NCBI GenBank assembly: GCA_002364005.1
Contig: DEXG01000008.1
Coordinates: forward strand, 104,717 to 129,982
Source: Phycisphaerales bacterium UBA3190
GTDB lineage: Bacteria > Planctomycetota > Phycisphaerae > Phycisphaerales > UBA1924
Reading direction: 5' to 3'
DNA: 25,266 bases
The translations under genes were made by a program, and so were the position numbers. The notes under the pieces are model-generated. The model saw only the letters and a list, made by a program, of their open reading frames with translations, was not told the DNA's origin and did not search any database. Positions 8,582-16,542 of this stretch are shown in pieces; the stretch's first letter is position 1; each line of letters starts with the position of its first letter.

Positions 8582-8609
8582 AAAAGCCTGTACTTGCGTA
8601 CAGGCTTTT
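8582..8609. terminator. Bidirectional intrinsic terminator between the zinc-ribbon array and 16S rRNA
   Basis: A perfect 12-bp stem (8582-8593 with 8598-8609) closes a TTGC loop. The stem is flanked by A on the left and T on the right (AAAAGCCTGTAC / GTACAGGCTTTT), so it supplies a U-tract in both directions. It suits the end of the + strand array and the end of the - strand 16S transcript. Confidence 0.88.
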
Positions 8610-8618
8610 CATCGGCCA

Positions 8619-8642
8619 TTGACCGGTGAACAGTTGGGTCCA
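8619..8642 (-). repeat. Distal (trailer) arm of the 16S rRNA processing stem
   Basis: GTGAACAGTTGGGTCCA at 8626-8642 is the exact reverse complement of 10634-10650. TTGAC at 8619-8623 extends the pairing past a 2-nt mismatch. In the minus-strand transcript this trailer can pair with the leader, enclosing the 16S rRNA in a stem of 17 + 5 bp, the usual RNase III-type substrate. It lies about 188 nt after the mature 3' end. Confidence 0.8.
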
Positions 8643-8823
8643 TACTTCGCTGACCATTGCTGATCAGTTATCCGCCGCACTGAACCTCGCGAGAGATCAG
8701 TGTTTGTTGGCGGGCGAGAGTGTGCTCATGGGATCTCGATTCGGTTCTCACCGAGATGGTTGCTGTCTGATTCCACATCGTGGTTTCAGATCAGTGTCCC
8801 ATACGATCGAGTCTAAGGAAATC

Positions 8824-10311
<1,488 letters not shown>

Positions 10312-10633
10312 ATTATTGTTGCACAGCCCTCCGAAGAAGACTGATTCGCATCAAATGAAGCCGATCCGACTCCCTCGCCCGTGCTTCAAAGAAGGCGGTG
10401 CGAGGTGGTCATTCCATCCCGAAGCAAGCTTCGAGATGCCCGAGACGGCTAGTCTCGGGTTAGCGTTCAACACTCTAAGTGTTATTACCAATAATAAAAT
10501 TGGGGCTTCCACTTGCACAAGAATGTGAACGACGCTTTGGCTTTGACACCAAACCGTCGACATTTCTGTAGACGACCAATGCTCCGTCAAGAGCCCGATT
10601 GTGCATCGGTATGGCCATCTCACATTCTCGCGG

Positions 10634-10657
10634 TGGACCCAACTGTTCACTTGTCAA
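10634..10657 (-). repeat. Proximal (leader) arm of the 16S rRNA processing stem
   Basis: This is the exact inverted partner (17 bp, plus 5 bp beyond a 2-nt internal mismatch) of 8619-8642. In the transcript it follows the boxA-like site immediately, as in E. coli rrn leaders. It lies about 323 nt before the mature 16S 5' end. Confidence 0.8.
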
Positions 10658-10661
10658 AGAG
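10652..10661 (-). promoter_or_regulatory. boxA-like rRNA antitermination site
   Basis: The transcript reads CTCTTTGACA here, one base from the core of E. coli boxA (CTCTTTAACA), the NusB/NusE loading site. It sits directly upstream of the processing stem and just after two hairpins, the usual arrangement of rRNA leaders. Confidence 0.7.
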
Positions 10662-10671
10662 GCCGACTCGT

Positions 10672-10716
10672 GCGAGCGTCAAGCTCGCGGTTGTCGTTGC
10701 CACCGTTCTTGGTGGC
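10672..10716 (-). promoter_or_regulatory. Two tandem leader hairpins upstream of boxA (boxB-like)
   Basis: Hairpin A is GCCACC/GGTGGC (10699-10716) with a 6-nt loop. Hairpin B is GCGAGC/GCTCGC (10672-10688) with a TTGAC loop. Both stems are perfect 6-bp pairings near the 5' end of the predicted transcript. The boxB comparison rests only on position relative to boxA. Confidence 0.55.
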
Positions 10717-10723
10717 GGGGGAA

Positions 10724-10751
10724 AGCATAGACACCATCCCCGCATTGTCAA
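10724..10751 (-). promoter_or_regulatory. Predicted housekeeping-sigma promoter of 16S rRNA
   Basis: On the minus strand, a consensus TTGACA (10746-10751) is followed after 16 bp by TATGCT (10724-10729), with a GC-rich stretch where initiation should occur. Transcription would begin near 10717, about 400 nt before the mature 16S 5' end. Confidence 0.6.
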
Positions 10752-10847
10752 ACTGCGAAGGCAAACATCTTGGTCAATTTCTCAAGTTTCCGCATGATCT
10801 TCACCCACTTTCGGTTCGGATTTCGTCAGGGGCGGTCCAACACGCGC

Positions 10848-11810
10848 TCACATAACGACTTCTGAAGACATCCTATCCGGCTCCCGACGACTCCGTTCAC
10901 CTGCGACCGCCACGCTGCAAACCCAGACCTGCGCGTCATGGTCAGCAGAAATCCCTCGCAATCCTCGACGCAGGGCTTTGCTGCACGCCGTAAAGGTCGC
11001 TCCCGTCGTTCGCACATCGTCGATCACCACCCAGAGCCGTGCAGACACCCCGCCCCATTCAATGTGACGATGCAGTGTTCTCGTACGGACCTCAAAGGCG
11101 TCCTTCATGTTCCGGGCTCGTGCCGTCACGGAGAGCCCAACCTGCTCTTGGCGGTGCCTGGCTCGCAGAACCGGGGCCACAGGGCACCCAGAGCATTCAG
11201 AGGCCGCACGGGCGAGCACCAGCGTGTGGTCCACCCCACGGGAGATCCGACGCCACGGATTCGTAGGCACCGGAACAAGCCGAACCTGCTCAGGGGCGAT
11301 CTGAGCCCGCCTGAGCTGATCGCTGATCACCTGGCCCAGATACCGACCCAGCCCATTACCCCCGGGTCGCCACGCCCGGAACTTGAGCGAGAGCACCTCT
11401 TGCCGCAGCTCATCCTCGTAGCGACCGAGCCGCAGGGCCCGATCCCATGGGAGCCGCTTGGCTCGGCAGGTGGCGCATCCTTCACCATCGTGCTCGTAGG
11501 GCCCAACGCTCCCCGCGCATCGCCAGCAGTATTCTGCTTGCTCATCGGGCACCCAGCCGGTCCGTTTGGCCCAGCGTTCGAATGAGATCATGGTTCGCCC
11601 GAGCAGGTCGACCTCGATCGACTCGATCATGCGTCCCGTCGCGTTCATCGGTTCGCGTGTAGACGCAGGCAGTGGTGGGGCGATCAGACTGCTCGCATCT
11701 CGCGGGGGCCAGACGAACGACGGTGCCCGATTGACCGGCTCAAGATATCCTGGTTGATCCGGCTGTGCGTCTTGTGCTCTGGGGTCGCATTCAGCATTCA
11801 TCGGGGGCAT
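10848..11810 (-). CDS. ComF-family phosphoribosyltransferase-like protein
   Basis: ComF proteins combine an N-terminal zinc finger with a type I phosphoribosyltransferase fold. In some naturally competent bacteria they are needed for DNA uptake; in most bacteria the role is unclear. Here the zinc site is C95/C98 and C112/C115 (YCWRC...CATC), followed by LKFRAWR, VPVPTNPWRRISRG (about 179-192), QVGLS-x-x-ARARNMKDAF, and the PRPP loop VVIDDVRTTGAT (about 261-272). Length is 320 aa. The first 54 residues are Pro-rich and lie before the conserved part, so the true start could be M4 (11801) or M55 (11648). The longest start overlaps the mcsB stop by 20 bp, so coupling to mcsB is likely. Confidence 0.88.
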   Translation of the reverse strand: MPPMNAECDPRAQDAQPDQPGYLEPVNRAPSFVWPPRDASSLIAPPLPASTREPMNATGRMIESIEVDLLGRTMISFERWAKRTGWVPDEQAEYCWRCAGSVGPYEHDGEGCATCRAKRLPWDRALRLGRYEDELRQEVLSLKFRAWRPGGNGLGRYLGQVISDQLRRAQIAPEQVRLVPVPTNPWRRISRGVDHTLVLARAASECSGCPVAPVLRARHRQEQVGLSVTARARNMKDAFEVRTRTLHRHIEWGGVSARLWVVIDDVRTTGATFTACSKALRRGLRGISADHDAQVWVCSVAVAGERSRREPDRMSSEVVM

Positions 11811-12924
11811 CTGAGCGTGTTCGGGGCTGGGTTGGTTCGACCCCAGAGAGCTTCGATCGGATCAGACTCGCTCGCTCATGGCGACGCTGCTGTTGCGTGA
11901 GCACCCGACCGATCGTGCGCTGCAGGTGCGTCGGCTGAGTCGAAAGCAGCAACGCGTGAACCTGATCGATGTTGATGTCGTGCAGCAGCCCGGTGATGGC
12001 ACCAAGACGCACCAGACTCAGCAACTGCATGGCCTCTTCCGTCTTCATCATGCGAGCGTATCGCAGCGTACCCAGCGAACGCCAGATCTGATCTTCGACC
12101 TGCTCACGCCGGTTGGTGATCAGGTTCTTCCGGGCGGCCCGTTCATACCCGACCACACGCGGGATGATCTCCCGTTCCATCTCACGCAGGATCATCTCAT
12201 CAGACTTGCCCAGTGTGGTCTGGTTGGAGATCTGGTAGAACTCACCCGGCGATTCGCTGCCCTCGCCGTAGAACCCACGCACGGCCAAGCCCATGTCATG
12301 GGCCGCACGACGCACTTTGTCGATCTCGCCCGTGAGCTTGAGCCCGGGGAGGTGGAGCATCACCGAGAGACGAAGCCCGGTCCCAACATTTGTTGGGCAA
12401 GCCGTCAGATACCCGAATCGCGGGTGGAACGCGTAGTCGATGCCACACTCGATCAGATCATCGAGGTCATTGGCCTCACGCAGGCACTCGCCCAGCGCCA
12501 GCCCGGACTTGATGGTCTGCAAGCGAATGTGGTCCTCTTCGTTGACCATGATGCTGATGCGCTCGTCAGGGACCAGGACGGCAACCCCCCTCGGCTCATC
12601 GAGCCCGCCCTGGCCGGTCGAGAGTTTCCCCCGCGCGTGCTGTCGTGACATGAGCTGGCGTTCCACAAGCAGGTCGCGGTCCTCGCGCTGCACCTTGTGC
12701 AGGTCCACCCACATAAACCGAGTGGGCGGGCTGGTCTGCATGCTGAGAATGCGTGACTTGCACGCTTCAAGGATCTGGCTGCGGTCGATCCTTGAGGCCT
12801 GCGGCGTAAAGGGGAACCCCGCGATATTCCGCGCCAGGCGGACCCGCGAAGACATGACGACATCGCTCGCGTCGCCCGCGCCCTTGAGCCATTCTGCGTT
12901 GTTTGTGAATGCGGCTTCTTGCAT
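11791..12924 (-). CDS. mcsB: Protein-arginine kinase McsB
   Basis: McsB has the phosphagen-kinase fold and phosphorylates arginines on proteins; in Bacillus this marks them for degradation by ClpCP. At 377 aa it is full length. Visible motifs are SSRVRLARN (25-33), the NEEDHIR loop (128-134), LTACPTNVGTGLR with the reactive-site Cys176, YGEGS (219-223) and YQISNQTTLG (230-239). The C-terminal phosphoarginine-sensing motif, RDxxRA in Firmicutes, reads RRHERA (about 347-352), so the Asp is replaced. It is the second gene of mcsA-mcsB-comF: the mcsA stop is 45 bp upstream and comF overlaps its 3' end. No ctsR or clpC is present in the window. Confidence 0.95.
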   Translation of the reverse strand: MQEAAFTNNAEWLKGAGDASDVVMSSRVRLARNIAGFPFTPQASRIDRSQILEACKSRILSMQTSPPTRFMWVDLHKVQREDRDLLVERQLMSRQHARGKLSTGQGGLDEPRGVAVLVPDERISIMVNEEDHIRLQTIKSGLALGECLREANDLDDLIECGIDYAFHPRFGYLTACPTNVGTGLRLSVMLHLPGLKLTGEIDKVRRAAHDMGLAVRGFYGEGSESPGEFYQISNQTTLGKSDEMILREMEREIIPRVVGYERAARKNLITNRREQVEDQIWRSLGTLRYARMMKTEEAMQLLSLVRLGAITGLLHDINIDQVHALLLSTQPTHLQRTIGRVLTQQQRRHERASLIRSKLSGVEPTQPRTRSDAPDEC

Positions 12925-12969
12925 CGAGACCCGTCCCTGTCGCTCAGCCCACCCGGCGTGGTTCGGGAA

Positions 12970-13626
12970 TCAGCACGACTCGCTGGGTTTGTGTCCACGC
13001 GGCTGTGGTTCAACCTGCGATCCCACAAGCGTAGTCAGCCGCGTCAGCTCATCACGGAGCATCGCCGCCTGCTCGTACTCTTCGTCATGAATCGACTTGG
13101 CGAGGCGTTGACGCAGCGTCTCCAGACGCTGCTCACGCTGACGAACATCGCCCAGCAGTGATTCGATCCTGGAACTGTCGCCAGAGGATTGGCAACTGCT
13201 CAGCGCACGATGCGGGACCTTCCCAACATGACTAAAACCACCCTCGTGGGCTCGCTCGATCATCGGCCCGATGCGGTCCTCAAAGGTCTGGTAGCACGCG
13301 GGGCACCCCAGCAGCCCATTCTTCTTGAACTGGGCGAAGCTCAAGCCGCAGCCCACACAACTCGTAGGGGTGGAATGCGGGCGAACGCTGGTTGGCTTTT
13401 TGATGGAGGGTTGCTCGGGGTCAGCGGCTTGCTCAGCTTGGGTGAGCGCCTGGCCCATGATGTAGTTCGTCGTCGAGATCAGTTGATCAATCGGGATGTA
13501 GGGGTCGTTGCTGACACCCTGCTCACGGGCACAAAGCTCGCATAAGTGGCGTTCCACCTTGCGCTTATCGCTGGTGATAATCACTTCATGTATGGTTGCC
13601 TCGTGTTTGCCGCATTCACAGAGCAT
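12970..13626 (-). CDS. mcsA: McsA-like zinc-binding activator with UVR domain
   Basis: McsA is the zinc-binding partner that activates McsB; its UVR domain contacts Clp ATPases. The 218-aa product has an N-terminal cysteine group (C3, C5, C29, C32) and a second group CVGC (90-93) and CPAC (108-111). A C-terminal UVR-type helix pair (about 155-200) contains SIHDEEYEQAAMLRDEL. The first group reads CEC rather than the usual CxxC, a small departure from Firmicutes McsA. A linker (about 60-85) is Gln/Pro/Lys-rich. The ATG is preceded by GGAGGG with 6 nt spacing. A candidate promoter with an overlapping palindrome lies about 50 nt upstream. Confidence 0.9.
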   Translation of the reverse strand: MLCECGKHEATIHEVIITSDKRKVERHLCELCAREQGVSNDPYIPIDQLISTTNYIMGQALTQAEQAADPEQPSIKKPTSVRPHSTPTSCVGCGLSFAQFKKNGLLGCPACYQTFEDRIGPMIERAHEGGFSHVGKVPHRALSSCQSSGDSSRIESLLGDVRQREQRLETLRQRLAKSIHDEEYEQAAMLRDELTRLTTLVGSQVEPQPRGHKPSESC

Positions 13627-13666
13627 CCGGTGCCCTCCCTGTCAGAATCCATCCCGGGCCGAACTG

Positions 13667-13688
13667 AACCCTGTGAGTATACAGGGTT
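13667..13688 (-). promoter_or_regulatory. Candidate mcsA promoter -10 covered by a palindromic operator
   Basis: A perfect inverted repeat, AACCCTGT (13667-13674) and ACAGGGTT (13681-13688), has a 6-bp centre. The centre and one base of the arm spell TATACT on the minus strand (13676-13681), a near-consensus -10 about 50 nt before mcsA. No convincing -35 was found. The palindrome resembles neither the CtsR operator (direct heptads) nor CIRCE, so any regulator would be different. Confidence 0.45.
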
Positions 13689-13705
13689 TGTGGCAAAAAC
13701 GAAAG

Positions 13706-13729
13706 ACCCCGCACACGATGTTGCGGGGT
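13706..13729 (-). terminator. Intrinsic terminator downstream of rpmB
   Basis: A perfect 8-bp GC-rich stem, ACCCCGCA (13706-13713) with TGCGGGGT (13722-13729), has an 8-nt loop. On the minus strand it is followed by CTTTCGTTTTT. It separates rpmB from mcsA, supporting an independent mcsA promoter. The + side is also T-rich (GTTTTT). Confidence 0.75.
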
Positions 13730-13779
13730 AGTTTTTGATCGCTGGCTGATTCAGGGACGAAAAGGCCCTGTTTGGGGGG

Positions 13780-14073
13780 TTAGCCCTCGTTGGCCAGACG
13801 CTGCTGACGGGTGTAGCCGTACTTCCGCTTCAGCGGCTTCTCAACGAGACCCGAGCGGATCGCGTGGGCTGACACATAGACACGCTTGGCGGTCTTGGAG
13901 CCGTCTTCGTTGGTGATGACCGCGTTGACCTTCTGCAGGTTGGGCTTGAAGGAGCGCTTGGTCACGCCGGTGGTTTTCAGACCGAAACCGCCCTTGCTGA
14001 TCTTGGCACCGCCGTAGGCTTTCTTGTTGCCGAAGGTGGTCTTTTTACCGGTAAACTGGCATTCGTAAGGCAT
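13780..14073 (-). CDS. rpmB: Large ribosomal subunit protein bL28
   Basis: bL28 is a small basic protein of the 50S subunit. The 97-aa product shows CQFTGKKTTFGNK at the N-terminus, then KRSFKPNLQKV and KRVYVSAHAIRSGLVEKPLK, all typical of the family. It is about 20 residues longer than E. coli bL28, mainly because of a basic C-terminal tail. The ATG at 14073 was chosen over the in-frame GTG at 14082 because AGAGGTGA (14079-14086) is ideally spaced for the ATG and overlaps the GTG. The protein carries no CxxC pair, so it is not the zinc-binding form. The terminator at 13706-13729 follows. Confidence 0.93.
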   Translation of the reverse strand: MPYECQFTGKKTTFGNKKAYGGAKISKGGFGLKTTGVTKRSFKPNLQKVNAVITNEDGSKTAKRVYVSAHAIRSGLVEKPLKRKYGYTRQQRLANEG

Positions 14074-14078
14074 GATCT

Positions 14079-14086
14079 TCACCTCT
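14079..14086 (-). promoter_or_regulatory. Ribosome binding site deciding the rpmB start
   Basis: On the minus strand AGAGGTGA lies 5 nt before the ATG at 14073. It matches the 16S 3' tail and overlaps the alternative GTG codon at 14082, which argues against that start. Confidence 0.75.
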
Positions 14087-14351
14087 GTCTATGCGCCCAG
14101 GTTGGGCAGTGGGTCAGGATGATAGGCCCGGTTCTCGATGAATCCAGCCCGTCGTCGGCTTCAAATTCCTGCCACGAATCGAGTTCAGTCTCAAACCAAC
14201 GCTCCGCCACCCCTGGGCACTGAGATTTCCATGAGAAGCGGCCGTAGGTGAGACTCAGTCGCAACTGTGGCGATGCTGGCCTTGTTGTTCTTGGGGCCGA
14301 TTCCACATTTCCCCAGTATAGGAGAGAGTCATGGTCCAGCCGAACACCCAA
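14079..14351 (-). CDS. Possible small hypothetical protein upstream of rpmB (doubtful)
   Basis: A 90-codon frame (TTG start; GTG at 14306 is an alternative) ends 5 nt before the rpmB ATG, a spacing that would allow translational coupling. No family is recognised. The C-terminal half is Trp- and acid-rich (ERWFETELDSWQEFEADDG) with two cysteines. The first 30 codons have weak third-position GC, like noncoding DNA; the rest look more gene-like. A candidate promoter inside the frame (14315-14320) argues against the long form. The rest of this 347-bp gap holds only the rpmB leader and the hairpin at 14358-14393. Confidence 0.22.
   Translation of the reverse strand: MGVRLDHDSLLYWGNVESAPRTTRPASPQLRLSLTYGRFSWKSQCPGVAERWFETELDSWQEFEADDGLDSSRTGPIILTHCPTWAHRQR
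14315..14320 (-). promoter_or_regulatory. Possible -10 element of the rpmB promoter
   Basis: TATACT on the minus strand matches five of six consensus positions, but no good -35 is visible 16-18 bp upstream. Initiation near 14308 would give rpmB a leader of about 235 nt. Confidence 0.25.
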
Positions 14352-14357
14352 AACGGC

Positions 14358-14393
14358 AACCGCCCGAGGAGCCGGATGCCTCCTCGGGCGGTT
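14358..14393. terminator. Hairpin terminator downstream of the coiled-coil gene
   Basis: A perfect 14-bp GC-rich stem (14358-14371 with 14380-14393) has an 8-nt loop. On the minus strand it follows the coiled-coil gene stop by about 36 nt, but the next run is GCCGTTTT, a weak U-tract. On the plus strand TTTT follows directly. It most likely ends the coiled-coil transcript and insulates rpmB. Confidence 0.72.
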
Positions 14394-14429
14394 TTGTCCC
14401 GTGATTCGGGTGCCTGAATATGGTTGGGA

Positions 14430-15362
14430 TCAGTTGTTCGAAGCCATCGGCTCTGAGGGCTTGGCGTCCTCAGGGGTGATCTCGATCACGGTGGGCTCAA
14501 TGAGCAACCCCTCGTGACGATCGAAGCCCTGGACACGCCCTTCCTGATCGATCAGGTACTCAGCTTCCCGAGTGTAATCGGTGTTCTGATCCTTGCGGGC
14601 GATCGATTCCAGACGCGAACGCTGTTCGGTGCGGATGTTGGTCAGGCGGCTGTTGAGCTGGTCGAGCGAGTTGGCCTGGAAGCGGCTGTGCTCGTCGATC
14701 GTTTCCTGACGGTCCTCCATCATGTCAATGAGACGATCATTGCGGGCGATGGTGTCGATCTGAGCGTCAAGCTGGAACAGCTTGGACTCGAACTCGGCCT
14801 GCTCGCTCGTCAGACGATCGTGCAGGTCGGCCAGCTGGGCTTCCTGATCATGCAGGTAGCTCAGGTCGGTACTCAGGTCCTGTGCACGGGTTGCGTACAG
14901 ACTCTGGGTCCGCTCGATCTCCTGACGCTTGGCGTACGCGTCATCAAGATCGACTGGGGTGTTGTTAAAGCTGATTCGGACGATGGCCCCGGGGTTGGCG
15001 TTCTGGGTGACGCGTGCTTGAGCGATCTGTGAATCGACCACCTCAAGGTCACCACCCGCCAGGGCGACGATCTTCTTGGCGATCTGCAGCTCACGGTTGA
15101 GCTGCGCGATCTGGGTCTGGACCTCGGTCAGGTCCGAACGGACCTCGGCGATCTTGCCCGGGTACTGGGCTTCGAGCTTCTTAATCTGTGCTCGCAGCAT
15201 GATCGGGTCGTCGATGTTGTCATCGATGACGCTGACGATGTTGCCGCGGGTCTGGTTGACCAGAGCGCCAACACGCTGCGGCCCGGCGACGGCGACCAGG
15301 ACACCACCGGCGAGGGCGGTGATCACGACGCCTCGTACTACTGTTTTGCCAATGCATCCCAT
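14430..15362 (-). CDS. Membrane-anchored or secreted coiled-coil protein of unknown function
   Basis: The 310-aa product starts with a hydrophobic segment (about 8-27, VVRGVVITALAGGVLVAVAG) that could be a signal peptide or an anchor. Long heptad-rich helices follow at about 45-100 and 135-260, with few Gly/Pro and many Gln, Asp, Leu and Arg. A short break around 100-130 (NPGAIVRISFNNTPVDLDDA) suggests a hairpin of two coiled coils. The tail is Glu/Pro-rich. The shape recalls coiled-coil proteins common in planctomycetes, with some likeness to PspA-type helices, but no function can be given. ATG 15362 was chosen because GGAGG (15368-15372) lies 5 nt upstream; the longer TTG start at 15374 overlaps that site. 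Confidence 0.78.
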   Translation of the reverse strand: MGCIGKTVVRGVVITALAGGVLVAVAGPQRVGALVNQTRGNIVSVIDDNIDDPIMLRAQIKKLEAQYPGKIAEVRSDLTEVQTQIAQLNRELQIAKKIVALAGGDLEVVDSQIAQARVTQNANPGAIVRISFNNTPVDLDDAYAKRQEIERTQSLYATRAQDLSTDLSYLHDQEAQLADLHDRLTSEQAEFESKLFQLDAQIDTIARNDRLIDMMEDRQETIDEHSRFQANSLDQLNSRLTNIRTEQRSRLESIARKDQNTDYTREAEYLIDQEGRVQGFDRHEGLLIEPTVIEITPEDAKPSEPMASNN

Positions 15363-15720
15363 GATTGCCTCCAAGTGCTTCTGTGCCGGGCAATGGCTTT
15401 TCCTGCGTTCGCCCGGCGGGATTGTCTTGCCAGGGTTCTTGGGAAGAGCCCGGCGGGAGTTTCGTGTTCAAGCCAAAGCGGCCCGATGGAGGGTGTGTGG
15501 GATTCAGCATCGCCTGATTTCACCGCCCGCTCAAAAAATCTCTCGCCATCTCTCCCTTGGAGCTTTCAGGCGTGTTTCAGACCCGATAAGCGGGGAATTT
15601 GAACCGTAAGTGCGGGGTTGTCGGTAGAAACGAGTTACAGTTGATTGGTGAAAATCTGTTCACGCGCTCCAAAGAACCAGGCGGGCAGGCGATGGGTGCC
15701 GGCCAGAGAGGGTCTCTTTC
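15363..15720. other. Divergent intergenic region, no gene seen
   Basis: These 358 bp separate the coiled-coil gene (-) from the sigma factor gene (+), so both promoters should lie here. I found no convincing -35/-10 pair on either strand. The only repeat noted is GCCCGGCGGGA at 15411-15421 and again at 15448-15458. Neither a tRNA nor a good small ORF was found. Confidence 0.55.
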
Positions 15721-16506
15721 ATGATGACGAATATGACAACCGGGTTCATCGCCCGGCTGCGCAACAACGACGAAGCCGCCTGGTTTGAGCTGTGGGAGAC
15801 CTTCGGCCCTGTGATCCGGATCCAGCTCTCCCGCTGGGGGCGTGGACGCATCGGCGTCGAGACCGTGCGAGATCTCTCCCAGGAGACCCTCGCGGCCCTC
15901 TCGAACTCCATCGAACGCTATGACCCGGCACGCGGGGCCCGCTTTAGCACCTGGCTGCTGGCCATCGCCAAGCATGTGCTGGGTGACGAGATCGACCGAC
16001 GCATGGCCCTCAAGCGGGGCGGCGGCAAGGCCAACGCCCAGTTCGACGAGAGCTGGATGAAGGCGGACGCGTCCCAGGGCGTTGACAAGCAGTACGAGAC
16101 CTCGATCTTCTGCGCCAAGGTCGAGGCCGCGATACGCATGGTCGAGCGGGAGACGGACTTCACCGACTTCTCGATCTACCGCATGCGGGTGCTCGATGGG
16201 CAATCGGGCAAAGAGGTCGCGGTATCGATCGGCGTCAGCGAGCCGACCATCAGCCGACGCCTGGCCAAGATCCGGGGTGTGCTCCGCAATCGACTCAGCG
16301 AGGTGATCACCACCTACTCCTTTACAAAGGAAGAACTCGAGGAGGCCCAGCGAAATGGGCTTGAGCTGAATCCCAATAGCGAGGGTGGCGGGGAGACCGG
16401 TCCCGCCGATAAGTCTGCTGACGCCATGTTCGACGAGGCCATCGCAGAAATCTACCACCGGCAGATGCAGCTTCGTGCCGAGGACGAGCAAGCCCTTCTG
16501 GGCTGA
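15721..16506 (+). CDS. ECF-type RNA polymerase sigma factor
   Basis: The 261-aa product directs RNA polymerase to a set of promoters I cannot predict. Region 2 spans about 7-100: DLSQETLAAL (51-60) matches the region 2.2 core, and RYDPARGARFSTWLLAIAKH (66-85) the promoter-melting and -10 recognition part. A linker (about 101-135) follows. Region 4 (about 137-195) has a helix-turn-helix, GKEVAVSIGVSEPTISRRLA (163-182). The tail of about 60 residues is acidic and Gly-rich, longer than in minimal ECF factors, and could be a regulatory extension. A Ser/Thr kinase gene starts 36 bp downstream on the same strand; such pairs are a known planctomycete arrangement. Several ATGs near the start (15721, 15724, 15733) are possible. 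Confidence 0.88.
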   Translation: MMTNMTTGFIARLRNNDEAAWFELWETFGPVIRIQLSRWGRGRIGVETVRDLSQETLAALSNSIERYDPARGARFSTWLLAIAKHVLGDEIDRRMALKRGGGKANAQFDESWMKADASQGVDKQYETSIFCAKVEAAIRMVERETDFTDFSIYRMRVLDGQSGKEVAVSIGVSEPTISRRLAKIRGVLRNRLSEVITTYSFTKEELEEAQRNGLELNPNSEGGGETGPADKSADAMFDEAIAEIYHRQMQLRAEDEQALLG

Positions 16507-16542
16507 TCGCACCCGATACGCGGCTCAAAGGGGCAGCGAATC

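Larger units (their letters stand above)
10312..10847 (-). other. 16S rRNA leader and promoter region, no protein gene
   Basis: These 536 bp hold no convincing coding sequence. Read on the minus strand they contain a promoter (10724-10751), two perfect small hairpins, a boxA-like site and the leader arm of the processing stem. About 320 nt of structured leader then follow. Hairpins in that leader are CCCGAGAC/GTCTCGGG (10439-10459), AACACT/AGTGTT (10469-10483), CGAAG/CTTCG (10420-10433) and CGTC...GACG with a GAAA loop (10555-10574). The 96 bp between the comF stop and the -35 show no clear terminator for comF. Confidence 0.7.

Noticed and set aside
13627..13779. CtsR or CIRCE operator upstream of mcsA
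   Set aside because: Neither the direct heptads of CtsR nor the CIRCE inverted repeat is present; only the AACCCTGT palindrome is seen.
15411..15458. Direct repeat GCCCGGCGGGA (two copies, 37 bp apart)
   Set aside because: Short, GC-rich and not placed against a recognisable promoter; plausible by chance in this composition.
15592..15605. GGTTCAAATTCC on the minus strand, resembling a tRNA T-loop
   Set aside because: The flanking bases do not form a T stem, and no acceptor, D or anticodon arm can be built around it.
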